A stretch of DNA of 64,000 nucleotides, taken from positions 1,038,801 through 1,102,800 of the forward strand of contig JAPWKC010000003.1 in the NCBI GenBank assembly GCA_028283725.1, written 5' to 3'. Position 1 is the first letter of the stretch. The number at the start of each line of letters is the position of its first letter. Positions 56,793 to 64,000 of the stretch are shown here, piece after piece. The notes under the pieces are model-generated. The model ran no database searches, was not told the origin of the DNA, and worked only from the letters and a program-made list of their open reading frames with translations. Source of the stretch: Neorhizobium sp. (GTDB lineage Bacteria > Pseudomonadota > Alphaproteobacteria > Rhizobiales > Rhizobiaceae). Both the position numbers and the translations under genes were made by a program.

Positions 56793-57113
56793 ATGAAAAA
56801 GACTGTACTCGCCCTGATCGCCGCAACCGTCTTGGCCGCACCTTTCGCTGCCCAGGCCCAGGACCGCGGCTTCGATCCGCATCACCGCGGACCCGTTGTC
56901 GTCGAGAAGAAGAGGGTTGTCGTGACGAAGCGCTGGGAGCGCGGTCACCGCGTCAGCGTTCAGGATCGTCGTCGCTTCTCGGAAGTGCGCGACTATCGCC
57001 GCTACCGCCTGTCGTCGCCGCCGCGCGGCTATCACTGGGTTCGCGCCGACAACCAGTACCTGCTGATCGGCGTCACCAGCGGCCTGATTTCGAGCATTAT
57101 CACCGCTCGCTAA
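56793..57113 (+). CDS. RcnB-like periplasmic protein
   Basis: A 106-residue secreted protein: signal peptide of about 22 residues (VLALIAATVLAAPFAAQAQ) and a basic body with the RcnB-type pattern YRRYRLSSPPRGYHWVR followed by NQYLLIGVTSGLI. E. coli RcnB helps keep nickel and cobalt balance; rhizobial members are untested. ATG 56793 with AGGAG upstream. It sits next to the zinc uptake locus. Confidence 0.88.
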   Translation: MKKTVLALIAATVLAAPFAAQAQDRGFDPHHRGPVVVEKKRVVVTKRWERGHRVSVQDRRRFSEVRDYRRYRLSSPPRGYHWVRADNQYLLIGVTSGLISSIITAR

Positions 57114-57137
57114 AGATCGGTCTCCGAACGGAGACAG

Positions 57138-57164
57138 AAATGCCGCCCTTCGGGGCGGCATTTT
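57138..57164 (+). terminator. Bidirectional terminator between the RcnB-like and znuA genes
   Basis: Stem AAATGCCGCCC/GGGCGGCATTT with loop TTCG; A and T runs serve both directions. Confidence 0.92.
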
Positions 57165-57192
57165 GCGTTGTCGAAAAGATTTTGCGGGGGCC

Positions 57193-58212
57193 TTACTTTG
57201 CGGCCGACAGGCAGGTGGTGATGGAGCTTGCCAGCGCCCACATCATCTCAAAGTAGAGATTGGGACCGGCGGTGAGCGTCGCGGCTTCCGGATCAAGCGT
57301 GCCGGAGCGGGCATGCGTTCCCTCGCTGACGACCGAGATCAGTTTCGGCTCGAACTGCGGTTCGGCGAAGACGCAGGTCGCGCCGAGATCGGCGACCTTC
57401 TGATGGATCTCGCGGATGCGCTCGGCGCCGGGCAGGGTTTCCGGGCTGACGGTGATCGAGCCGGCAACCGCCACGCCATAGCGCTTCTCGAAATACTGGT
57501 AGGCATCGTGGAAGACGACGAAGGGCTTTGCCTTCACCGGCGCGAGTTTTGCGGCGAGTTCGGCGTCGAGCGCATCGAGGCGCTTCATCAAACCGGCGGC
57601 GTTTGCCTGATAGGTCTGTGCATCGGCCGGATCGGCTGCGACGAGGGCCCGCTCGATCTCCTCGGCCATCGCCTTGGCATTGGCCGGGTCGAGCCAGAGG
57701 TGGGTGTCATAGGCGCCTTCGCCGTGTTCGCCGTCACCATGGCCGTGTTCATCGTGGCCGTGTTCATCGTGGTGGTCGTGGCCGGCGGCTTCGGCCTGAT
57801 CGTGGCCCTGATGGTCATGGTCGTCATGATCGCCGTCATCGTGCGGCTCGAACGCGCCGCCTTCGCGCAGCGGCAGCTTGATCACGCCCGGCGCATCTTC
57901 GAGCGAGACGACGGCCGCCTTGGAGGCGAGTGCCTCCAGCGGCCTGGTCAGGAAAGCCTCCATGCCGGGACCGACCCAGAAGACCAGATCGGCACTCTGC
58001 AAGGTGGCGGCATTGGACGGCTTCATCGAATAGGTATGCGGTGACGCGGCTCCCTCGACGATCAGATTCGGCTCGCCGACGCCTTTCATGATCGCTGCCA
58101 CAAGCGAATGGATCGGCTTGATCGAGACGACGACATCCGGGGCCGCATGCGCGGAGGACGCGGCGACAAACAGAGCGACGGAGGAGAAGAGGGCGGCGAA
58201 GGCAGATTTCAT
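57193..58212 (-). CDS. znuA: Zinc ABC importer periplasmic binding protein ZnuA
   Basis: A 339-residue binding protein with a signal peptide (cleaved after AHA). Zinc ligands are seen in SPHTYSMKP, the DTHLWLDP segment and FHDAYQYF. Between residues about 120 and 165 is a very His/Asp/Glu-rich loop (DDGDHDDHDHQGHDQ and on), longer than in many homologues, which probably traps zinc. It is divergent from znuC with a double Zur-box-like site between. Confidence 0.96.
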   Translation of the reverse strand: MKSAFAALFSSVALFVAASSAHAAPDVVVSIKPIHSLVAAIMKGVGEPNLIVEGAASPHTYSMKPSNAATLQSADLVFWVGPGMEAFLTRPLEALASKAAVVSLEDAPGVIKLPLREGGAFEPHDDGDHDDHDHQGHDQAEAAGHDHHDEHGHDEHGHGDGEHGEGAYDTHLWLDPANAKAMAEEIERALVAADPADAQTYQANAAGLMKRLDALDAELAAKLAPVKAKPFVVFHDAYQYFEKRYGVAVAGSITVSPETLPGAERIREIHQKVADLGATCVFAEPQFEPKLISVVSEGTHARSGTLDPEAATLTAGPNLYFEMMWALASSITTCLSAAK

Positions 58213-58294
58213 CGGCGGGTTCCGGCAAGTTGGCGGTGTGATCTGGAGCGCGAATTTTTACGGCGGACAGGCGGCGCTACGGCTTGTATTGTCT

Positions 58295-58331
58295 TGTTAT
58301 GTTATTACATCAATTGCGTTATGCTATAACG
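58295..58331. promoter_or_regulatory. Double Zur-box-like operator between znuA and znuCB-zur
   Basis: Two AT-rich dyads: TGTTATGTTATTACA (58295-58309) and the perfect CGTTATGCTATAACG (58317-58331). Centres are 22 bases apart, about two helical turns. This matches the rhizobial/Agrobacterium Zur pattern, in which Zn-loaded Zur represses both transcripts. Confidence 0.8.
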
Positions 58332-58370
58332 TGTGCCATTACCGGTGACAACCGCGAAGGCGAGAAAAAC

Positions 58371-59429
58371 ATGCTGATGTCCCGGCGGCCGGCCGCCTCT
58401 GTCCATGATGATCAACTGGTGACGCTCGATGGCGCCGGTATCCGCCGCGATGGCCGATGGCTGGTGCGCGGCGTGGGCCTTTCGATCCGCAGGGGCGAGG
58501 TGGTGACGCTGATCGGGCCGAACGGCGCCGGCAAGTCGACCACGGCCAAGCTTGCGATCGGCGTGCTGAAGCCCGATGAGGGCAGGGTGGACCGGCGGTC
58601 GGGCCTGACGGTCGGCTATGTGCCGCAGAAGCTTTCCGTCGACTGGACCATGCCGCTCACCGTGCGCCGGCTGATGCGGCTGACGTCGCCGCTTTCCGAG
58701 GCCCAGGCGATGGCCGGGCTCGAGGAGACCGGGATCGCGCATCTGGCCGATGCCGAGGTGCGGCATCTGTCGGGCGGCGAGTTCCAGCGCGCGCTTCTCG
58801 CCCGTGCGATTGCCCGCAAGCCGGATCTTCTGGTGCTGGACGAACCGGTGCAGGGCGTCGATTTCGCCGGCGAAGCCTCGCTCTACGAGTTGATCCGCGA
58901 TATCCGCAAACGCACCGGCTGCGGCATCCTGATGATCTCGCATGATCTGCACATGGTGATGGCCGGCACCGATACGGTGATCTGCCTCAACGGCCATGTC
59001 TGCTGCCGCGGCACGCCGGAAACGGTGAGCCAGAGCGCCGATTACCTGAAACTCTTCGGTGGAAGCTCGCGGGCGCTTGCCGTCTACAGCCACCATCACG
59101 ACCACACCCATCTTTCCGATGGCCGCGTGCTGCATGGCGATGGATCGATCACCGATCACTGCCATCCCGATGACGGGCACCATCATGGCGACCATAACCA
59201 TCCGGGACAGGATCATATGGGTCACGATCATATGGGTCACGATCAGGCGGCGCATGGGCACGGGGGGCTTGAGCACGGGGTGCATGGTCACCATCATGGC
59301 TCCGGGCATGAAGGGCACGATCACGGACATGACCAGAGGCACGACCACAGGCACGACCATCTGGCGCAATCGCCGGTGAGCGAGGCTCAGCCGCAGAACA
59401 AGAGCAGTGAGGAGGTTCGCCATGCTTGA
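58371..59429 (+). CDS. znuC: Zinc ABC importer ATPase ZnuC with a His-rich C-terminal tail
   Basis: A 352-residue ATPase. The Walker A motif GPNGAGKSTTAK, signature LSGGEFQRA, Walker B LLVLDEP and ISHDLHMVM are present in the first 240 residues. From about 245 to 340 there is a tail with repeated His/Asp/Gly (HHHGDHNHPGQDHMGHDHMG and on). ATG 58371 or 58377 could start it. The end overlaps znuB by eight bases. Confidence 0.95.
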   Translation: MLMSRRPAASVHDDQLVTLDGAGIRRDGRWLVRGVGLSIRRGEVVTLIGPNGAGKSTTAKLAIGVLKPDEGRVDRRSGLTVGYVPQKLSVDWTMPLTVRRLMRLTSPLSEAQAMAGLEETGIAHLADAEVRHLSGGEFQRALLARAIARKPDLLVLDEPVQGVDFAGEASLYELIRDIRKRTGCGILMISHDLHMVMAGTDTVICLNGHVCCRGTPETVSQSADYLKLFGGSSRALAVYSHHHDHTHLSDGRVLHGDGSITDHCHPDDGHHHGDHNHPGQDHMGHDHMGHDQAAHGHGGLEHGVHGHHHGSGHEGHDHGHDQRHDHRHDHLAQSPVSEAQPQNKSSEEVRHA

Positions 59430-60243
59430 CGATTTCTTCGTTCGCGCTCTGGTCGCCGGGGTGGGCGTGGCGCTGACGGCCGGGCCGCTCGGCTGTTTCG
59501 TCGTCTGGCGCCGGATGGCCTATTTCGGCGACACGATGGCGCATTCGGCGCTGCTCGGCGTGGCGCTGTCGCTGTTCTTCCAGGTGAACCTGCTGATCTC
59601 GGTCTTCGGTGTCGCGGTTCTCGTGTCGCTGCTGTTGCTGGCGCTTCAACGCCGGCAGTCGCTGTCGGCCGATGCGCTGCTCGGCATTCTGTCGCATTCG
59701 GCGCTGGCGATCGGCCTTGTGCTCGTCGCTTTCATGACCTGGGTCAGGATCGATCTCATCGGCTTCCTGTTCGGCGATATTCTTGCGGTGACGAATGGCG
59801 ATATCGCGCTGATCTGGGGTGGCGGCGTTTTGGTGATTGCGGCGATCGTGGCGCTCTGGCGGCCGCTCGTCGCCTCGACGGTGAGCGAGGACGTGGCGGA
59901 AGCCGAGGGCATGAACCCTGCCCGGACCCGGCTGTTCTTCATGCTCCTGATGGCGCTCGTCATTGCGATCGCCATGAAGATCGTCGGCATCATGCTGATC
60001 ACGGCGCTGCTGATCATACCGGCTGCGACGGCAAGGCGGTTTTCGGCAAGCCCGGAAGGCATGGCGGTGATGGCGGCACTGGCTGGCGCCGTCGCGGTCG
60101 TCGGCGGGCTGTTCGGCTCGCTGCAATACGATACGCCGTCCGGTCCCTCGATCGTCGTTGCGGCCGTTATTCTTTTCGCTCTAAGCCTTCTGCCGTTGAC
60201 CGGCAGAAAGGCTGCGACAGACCTTAGAGGAGGAAGACCATGA
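59422..60243 (+). CDS. znuB: Zinc ABC importer permease ZnuB
   Basis: A 273-residue membrane protein of the ABC-3 type with about eight helices, beginning MLDDFFVRALVAGVGVALTA and containing GDTMAHSALLGVALS. GAGGAGG stands before the ATG. It overlaps znuC by eight bases and zur by four, so the three genes are translationally coupled. Confidence 0.95.
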   Translation: MLDDFFVRALVAGVGVALTAGPLGCFVVWRRMAYFGDTMAHSALLGVALSLFFQVNLLISVFGVAVLVSLLLLALQRRQSLSADALLGILSHSALAIGLVLVAFMTWVRIDLIGFLFGDILAVTNGDIALIWGGGVLVIAAIVALWRPLVASTVSEDVAEAEGMNPARTRLFFMLLMALVIAIAMKIVGIMLITALLIIPAATARRFSASPEGMAVMAALAGAVAVVGGLFGSLQYDTPSGPSIVVAAVILFALSLLPLTGRKAATDLRGGRP

Positions 60244-60665
60244 TGCAACCGGCACTCACCAAGAACCAGTCGCTGGTCTTCGACGTTCTGGAGCGTTCCG
60301 ACGCGCCGCTTTCGGCCTATACGATCCTCGACAAGCTGCGCGACAACGGTTTTCGCGCGCCGTTGCAGGTCTACCGGGCGCTCGACAAGCTGACCGAATT
60401 CGGCATGGTGCACCGGCTGGAAAGCCTCAATGCCTTCGTGGCCTGCGCCCACCGGGAAAGCGAATGCTGTGGCGCCAAGAGCGCGCATGGTGGCCACGGT
60501 CACGGGACTGTCGCTTTTGCCATCTGCGACAGCTGCGGTCATGTCTTCGAGTTTCACGACCACACGGTCGATCACCGGCTGGACGACTGGTCGAAATCGA
60601 AAGGTTTTAAGCCGGCCAAGACGACGATCGAGATCCGCGGCGTCTGCGCCAAATGCGCGGCCTGA
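60240..60665 (+). CDS. zur: Zinc uptake regulator Zur (Fur family)
   Basis: A 141-residue Fur-type repressor. A winged helix DNA-binding domain (residues about 10-60) is followed by zinc-binding motifs HRESECCGAKS, AICDSCGHVFEFHDH and a C-terminal CAKCAA. It ends the znuCB-zur operon, whose shared operator it presumably binds, so it is autoregulated. Start at 60240 overlaps the znuB stop. Confidence 0.94.
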   Translation: MMQPALTKNQSLVFDVLERSDAPLSAYTILDKLRDNGFRAPLQVYRALDKLTEFGMVHRLESLNAFVACAHRESECCGAKSAHGGHGHGTVAFAICDSCGHVFEFHDHTVDHRLDDWSKSKGFKPAKTTIEIRGVCAKCAA

Positions 60666-60689
60666 AATCTGCCGACTGACGTGAGGGAA

Positions 60690-60716
60690 TGATGCCTGCC
60701 GTTACGGCAAGCATCA
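60690..60716 (+). terminator. Hairpin between zur and the carbonic anhydrase-like gene
   Basis: Inverted repeat TGATGC-TGCCG/CGGCA-GCATCA around TTA; no clear T run, so termination is uncertain. Confidence 0.55.
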
Positions 60717-60721
60717 GGGTA

Positions 60722-61249
60722 TTACAGTTGGCGCAGGTCGCGGGAAAACCGCTTCCAGTTCTCGACATAGCGCAGGGCCGATTGTCTGAGCTTTTCCACG
60801 GCCTCGGCGTCCAGCGTGCGGATGGCGCGGGCGGGGGAACCGACGATGAGCGAATTGTCGGGAAATTCCTTGCCCTCGGTGATCAGCGCATTGGCGCCGA
60901 CAAGACAGTTCCTGCCGATCTTCGCGCCGTTCAGGATGGTGGCACCCATGCCGATGAGGGCGTTGTCGCCGATCGTGCAGCCATGGACGATCGCGTGATG
61001 GCCGATGGTGCAAAATGTCCCGATCGTGACCGGAAAGCGCGGATCGGTATGGATCATCGCGCCTTCCTGTATGTTGGTGCCGGCACCCACGGTGATCGGC
61101 TCGTTGTCGCCGCGCAGGACGGCGCCGAACCAGATGCCGACATCCTCGCCCAGCGTAACCTTGCCGATGACATGGGCATCGGGCGCGATCCAGAAACGCC
61201 CGTCGCCGGGCGTTTTCGGTTCATGTTCTCCAAGCGCGTAAAGCGGCAT
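60722..61249 (-). CDS. Gamma-carbonic anhydrase family protein
   Basis: A 175-residue left-handed beta-helix protein with the hexapeptide repeats (VTLGEDVGIWFGAVLRGDNE, and HTDPRFPVTIGTFCTIGHHA), including the zinc-binding His residues of the CaiE/YrdA-like group. Carbonic anhydrase activity in this group is variable. ATG 61249 with GGGAGA upstream. It may be co-transcribed with the FAH gene just upstream (23-base gap). Confidence 0.92.
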   Translation of the reverse strand: MPLYALGEHEPKTPGDGRFWIAPDAHVIGKVTLGEDVGIWFGAVLRGDNEPITVGAGTNIQEGAMIHTDPRFPVTIGTFCTIGHHAIVHGCTIGDNALIGMGATILNGAKIGRNCLVGANALITEGKEFPDNSLIVGSPARAIRTLDAEAVEKLRQSALRYVENWKRFSRDLRQL

Positions 61250-61271
61250 GGGCTTCTCCCGAGGATCGGTC

Positions 61272-61958
61272 TCAGACGACTTTCAGGGTGAGCGTGCCGA
61301 CGCCTTCGGCAGCACAGGTGATCTCGTCGCCGCGCACGATCGGGCCGACGCCTGCCGGCGTGCCGGTCATGATCACGTCGCCGGGGGCGAGCACGAAAAG
61401 CTTCGACAGTTCGGCGATGATCTCCGGCAGTTTCCAGATCATCTGGTTGAGATTGCCCGTCTGGCGGCGGGTGCCGTTGACGTCGAGCCAGATGGCGCCT
61501 TCCTGCGGATGGCCGATTTTCGATGCCGGTACCAGCGCCGAGACGGGGGCAGAGCTTTCGAAAGCCTTGGCCACTTCCCAGGAACGGCCCATCTTCTTCA
61601 TCTGGTCCTGCAGGTCGCGGCGGGTGAAATCGATGCCGACGCCGTAACCGTAGACTTTCGACAAGGCTTCCTCGACCGGGATATCGGCACCGCCCGACGA
61701 CAGCGCCATCACCATCTCGACCTCGAAATGCACGTCGGACGACAGCGGCGGGTAGGGGAAGGTTTCGCCGTTATAGATGTTGTCGGCGTTCTTCTGGAAG
61801 AAGAAGGGCGGCTCGCGCGAGGGATCGTGGCCCATCTCGATCGCATGGTCGGCATAGTTGCGGCCGACACAGTAGACGCGGCGAACCGGAAAACGCTCGG
61901 TCGAGCCTTCGACATCAAGCAGTACGGTTTCGGGAGCGGGGATCACGGTGGCAAGCAT
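61272..61958 (-). CDS. Fumarylacetoacetate hydrolase family protein
   Basis: A 228-residue FAH-fold enzyme with metal-binding acids in FEVEMVMALSSGG and GIDFTRRDLQ and the C-terminal GDVIMTGTPAGVGP. This size class includes oxaloacetate decarboxylases, acylpyruvases and isomerases of aromatic catabolism. The ATG at 61958 is chosen for spacing to AGGA. Confidence 0.92.
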   Translation of the reverse strand: MLATVIPAPETVLLDVEGSTERFPVRRVYCVGRNYADHAIEMGHDPSREPPFFFQKNADNIYNGETFPYPPLSSDVHFEVEMVMALSSGGADIPVEEALSKVYGYGVGIDFTRRDLQDQMKKMGRSWEVAKAFESSAPVSALVPASKIGHPQEGAIWLDVNGTRRQTGNLNQMIWKLPEIIAELSKLFVLAPGDVIMTGTPAGVGPIVRGDEITCAAEGVGTLTLKVV

Positions 61959-62209
61959 TCTGGTCATCCTGATTTGGCGAAACACATATTGACGAAAGAC
62001 ATAGGGATTGCTCGGAGAGGCGGCGCCTCCTCCAAGCGCGGCCACCTTTGTCTTCCAATTTTGGCGATAATCCTAGCCCCCTTCTGCTGCAGCGCGTCGG
62101 GTCGCCTCGAATTTTCTTTGTGGTGCGTGCCTTGCCGGGCGGCTTGCATATGGGGGCGATTCTGGCCAAAGAATGCGGGAGGAGACAACAGAAATCGAAG
62201 GTCGGTCCG

Positions 62210-62473
62210 ATGCCGAAACAGCCCACGCTGGAACATTCCGAATTTGCCGGAGAATTCGAGGACGAGGACATCACCGTTCTCGTGGATATTTTCCGTCCGG
62301 CCGGCACGAATGGCGACTGGACGCTGGAAGTGATCAGCCAGACGGAAGTCGTCACCTCCTGGGAGGAAACCTTCGCGACCGACAAGGACGCCTGGGAGGA
62401 ATTTCTGGCGACCGCAGAGCGCGACGGACTGAAGAGCTTCCTCGACGAGGAAGACGGCGCTTCGGTGCATTAG
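62210..62473 (+). CDS. Small acidic protein of unknown function
   Basis: An 87-residue, strongly acidic protein (many Glu/Asp, e.g. FAGEFEDEDITVLVDI) without signal or membrane segment. It looks like a conserved rhizobial small protein, but I know no function. ATG 62210 with GAAGG upstream; the open frame extends further upstream without a better start. It lies next to the dusA start, 63 bases downstream. Confidence 0.65.
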   Translation: MPKQPTLEHSEFAGEFEDEDITVLVDIFRPAGTNGDWTLEVISQTEVVTSWEETFATDKDAWEEFLATAERDGLKSFLDEEDGASVH

Positions 62474-62536
62474 CACCGGCAAGCGCCCCGGCCTCCGCCG
62501 CTTTCTTTCACCGCACTTCCGCGGTATAGGACCGGC

Positions 62537-62626
62537 ATGACAGCTCATTTGTATGAAACGGCTCATCAGTCCGGCGAGAAAATCTTTGCCGTGGCGCCGA
62601 TGATCGACTGGACCGATCGCAGGTAA
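62537..62626 (+). pseudogene. dusA: dusA 5' fragment, interrupted by an integrated element
   Basis: Twenty-nine codons starting at ATG 62537 encode the N-terminus of tRNA-dihydrouridine synthase A, including the conserved FAVAPMIDWTDR. Right after the Arg codon the sequence leaves the family and stops at TAA 62626; normally His-Cys-Arg follows. The rest of dusA must lie at the far end of the element. The 5' part of dusA is a known attachment site for prophages and islands. Whether the element supplies a new start for the distal part cannot be seen. Confidence 0.85.
62594..62620 (+). other. Probable attL core within dusA
   Basis: The last stretch that still codes for DusA includes gatcgactggaccgatcgc, ending at about 62620. 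dusA-type integrases recombine in this conserved region. A second copy is expected beyond the window. Confidence 0.7.
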
Positions 62627-62690
62627 AAGCTATGCGATTTCAATTCGGTAGCTTGGTGTAGGTCAGTGCTATAGCAAAATCGTAGCACTC

Positions 62691-62978
62691 TCATTGCCGG
62701 TGCAACTGAGCGAACTCTTTCAGCGCGGCCGACCGTCTCAGGTCCAAATAATCGGCAAGGTCTTGCAGATAGATGCCCTTCTGGCACTTCTGCGAGGTCT
62801 CAGCTCGAACGACCGGGATCGCGATCTCCCCAGCCCCGACCTTCCGCAGGAACTTTTCCGGCGTCAGATGGCTGAAATAATCTCGACATACGTCCTCCAC
62901 CGGAATGACCGCTTTGCCGCCGTACTGCGCGAAGAGCAGAAAGGCGGTCGAGAAGTGATTATCGTTCGTCGCCTTCAT
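62691..62978 (-). CDS. PrtN-like pyocin activator family protein
   Basis: A 95-residue protein resembling the PrtN family: it begins with FLLFAQYGGKAVIPVEDVCRDYF, then LTPEKFLRKVGAGEIAIPVV and a Lys/Arg-rich GIYLQDLADYLDLRR. In Pseudomonas PrtN activates pyocin (phage-tail bacteriocin) genes. In rhizobial phage islands this domain is often found near an element end. It is the last gene before the dusA junction, and is read towards it. ATG 62978. Confidence 0.82.
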   Translation of the reverse strand: MKATNDNHFSTAFLLFAQYGGKAVIPVEDVCRDYFSHLTPEKFLRKVGAGEIAIPVVRAETSQKCQKGIYLQDLADYLDLRRSAALKEFAQLHRQ

Positions 62979-63005
62979 TCGGATTTATCCCCATTTTCCC
63001 CGTAA

Positions 63006-63458
63006 TTAACAGGCTCTCCGTCCACAGGCTGTGGAGAAGCGGCAAGAGCGGCGCGTTCGAGCGGGCCAGAGGATCGGCCCCATCGATGGGTTCTGGGGCG
63101 GCGCCGGGTGCTCGAAGATCGGGATTGATTTTCCCGGCTCGCGAAGTTTCACGGCTAGGACCCACCCGCCCCACGGTGGGGCGGGCGAAGGGGTGATTCC
63201 GCGGAAGCGGAGACATCGCAGATCCTCCATATCTTCCCGGCTGACATAGCCGAGAGGTTCATGGTTTTGAGGCGGCGCTGGGCGTCGGTTCCAGTAGTCG
63301 ATCGCATCCTGATCGAATACGCCGGTTTCTGTGGGCGTCTGCAGACCGCATGTGCGGCACGCCACCCATGACATGCCCGCGAGCCGATCGCGGTGAACAT
63401 GAATATCTGCTCCGCCGCAGAACGGGCACGGTGAAAGGTTGCCGGTCATATCAATCAT
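63006..63458 (-). CDS. Lar-like restriction alleviation family protein
   Basis: A 150-residue protein. The N-terminal half is a Lar-type zinc domain: CPFCGG near residue 11, a matching CRTCG, and FDQDAIDYWNRRP. The second half is Pro-rich and phage-like, ending after PSMGPILWPARTR. Lar of the Rac prophage modifies type I restriction activity; most relatives are untested. ATG 63458 overlaps the preceding gene by eight bases, as expected in a phage operon. Confidence 0.75.
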   Translation of the reverse strand: MIDMTGNLSPCPFCGGADIHVHRDRLAGMSWVACRTCGLQTPTETGVFDQDAIDYWNRRPAPPQNHEPLGYVSREDMEDLRCLRFRGITPSPAPPWGGWVLAVKLREPGKSIPIFEHPAPPQNPSMGPILWPARTRRSCRFSTACGRRAC

Positions 63459-63639
63459 CCCATCCTTCTCGACGCAGCCCGGCCCAGTCTTCATCATCCT
63501 TAGGATCAATGAAGCCACCCCCGCCGCATTCTTCGCAGGTTTCGTCGCCGTATCCGCAGATGCAGTCACCCGGCCAGCATTCACAACGGTGAAATCCAAG
63601 GCCCCCACACGCTCGGCACTTCGTCAGTTTTTCGATCAT
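63451..63639 (-). CDS. Small CxxCxGxG zinc-finger protein (DnaJ-like cysteine repeats)
   Basis: A 62-residue protein with eight or more Cys: KCRACGGLGF, CECWPGDCICGYG and CEECGGGGF. This resembles the central zinc domain of DnaJ, but alone. Such tiny proteins are common in phage early regions. GGAGG stands before ATG 63639. It overlaps both neighbours by a few bases. Confidence 0.78.
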   Translation of the reverse strand: MIEKLTKCRACGGLGFHRCECWPGDCICGYGDETCEECGGGGFIDPKDDEDWAGLRREGWDD

Positions 63640-63914
63640 GGCTGGCCCTCCGACGTGGCTAGGCAGGAAAGGATGCGGTGATCGAAGTGTGCCTGCGCAG
63701 CGGATCTTGCAGCCTCAAGTGTATCGTGCCGGGAATGGTCAACCCGACTTCCAGTCAACAGAAAGGGTGGGCGCCCCTTCAGTTCGTCGGGCGTGCGATC
63801 GGTCTGATCGTCAATGTGGTAGTAGCCGAATGGCGTCTCAGCGCGGAACGGGTTCCATTGGAGCGACTTCACCCCCAAATGGTTCTGCGGCTCGGGGGAG
63901 ACGCGCCGACGCAT
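63636..63914 (-). CDS. Phage-type protein of unknown function, possibly longer and cut by the window edge
   Basis: At least 92 residues with FRAETPFGYYHIDDQ and a tail DTLEAARSAAQAHFDHRILS, a pattern seen in many small phage proteins. Its stop overlaps the next start by four bases. The same frame stays open to the window edge and reads ESLICSSC and ANYLAEWIDYGREM before the ATG at 63914. The true start may therefore lie upstream, outside the window. Confidence 0.65.
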   Translation of the reverse strand: MRRRVSPEPQNHLGVKSLQWNPFRAETPFGYYHIDDQTDRTPDELKGRPPFLLTGSRVDHSRHDTLEAARSAAQAHFDHRILSCLATSEGQP

Positions 63915-64000
63915 CTCTCGGCCGTAGTCGATCCACTCCGCGAGGTAATTGGCGTCTGCGCATGAGCTGCAGATCAGACTTTCATCTTCGGCTCGAGCTA

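Larger units (their letters stand above)
62621..64000. mobile_element. Left end of a dusA-integrated prophage or genomic island
   Basis: From the dusA break to the window edge, the coding pattern changes to short, tightly overlapping, minus-strand phage-type genes, unlike the long metabolic genes to the left. It holds PrtN-like, Lar-like, CxxCxGxG and phage-type genes. The integrase and right end are not in view, so prophage, tailocin cluster or island cannot be told apart. Confidence 0.75.

Overview
The window is about 64 kb of high-GC (roughly 60% or more), densely coding chromosome from an alphaproteobacterium of the Rhizobiaceae (Rhizobium/Agrobacterium/Allorhizobium-like). The main evidence is a complete very-long-chain fatty acid lipid A operon (acpXL-fabZXL-fabF2XL-fabF1XL-adh2XL-lpxXL), an FnrN-type Fnr protein divergent from hemN with two anaeroboxes between them, a fused SecDF, BA14K repeats, DUF1127, RcnB-like and GlsB-type small proteins, and RIME-like intergenic palindromes. 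The genus cannot be fixed from this sequence alone.

Layout. 1-7.6 kb: the end of an aminotransferase, a three-gene Fe(III)/2-AEP-type ABC importer, then an EEP-family nuclease/phosphatase, a NUDIX-like hydrolase and a PhzF protein. 7.9-11.3 kb: an M23 peptidase-like protein, two identical tRNA-Lys(CUU) genes and a two-repeat BA14K protein. 11.4-18 kb: a LysR regulator divergent from an alpha/beta-hydrolase-like protein that has lost its catalytic residues, followed by an RND efflux MFP and pump. 18-28 kb: HAD phosphatase, APC permease, SAM methyltransferase, YqaA-like protein, SecDF, a His-rich cupin and a TerC protein, with two unusually long G-rich repetitive spacers. 28-45 kb: FAD and FMN oxidoreductases, GlsB, a frameshifted MscS-type channel, a double-receiver response regulator, GlxA and LysR regulators, an entericidin-like lipoprotein, an orphan betaine-type binding protein, CobU, a TSUP transporter, a nucleoside hydrolase, and fnrN/hemN.

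46-51.6 kb: the lipid A 27-hydroxyoctacosanoate operon. AcpXL carries the chain, FabZXL, the two FabF-like proteins and the dehydrogenase elongate and process it, and LpxXL transfers it to lipid A. FabF2XL appears to lack the catalytic Cys and one His, so it looks like a chain-length-factor partner of FabF1XL. 51.8-57 kb: a PAS protein, a PIN-domain toxin-antitoxin pair, an SRPBCC protein, gnd, a glyceraldehyde-3-phosphate reductase-type aldo/keto reductase and an RcnB-like protein. 57-60.7 kb: a zinc uptake locus, znuA divergent from znuC-znuB-zur, with a double Zur-box-like site between them and very His-rich segments in ZnuA and ZnuC. 60.7-62.5 kb: gamma-carbonic anhydrase, FAH-family hydrolase and a small acidic protein.

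From about 62.6 kb to the right edge the sequence changes to short, overlapping, phage-type genes on the minus strand: a PrtN-like activator, a Lar-type protein, a CxxCxGxG zinc protein and a phage-type unknown. The boundary falls inside the first 29 codons of dusA, a known integration hotspot for prophages and genomic islands. The window therefore ends inside a dusA-integrated element whose integrase and far end lie outside the view.
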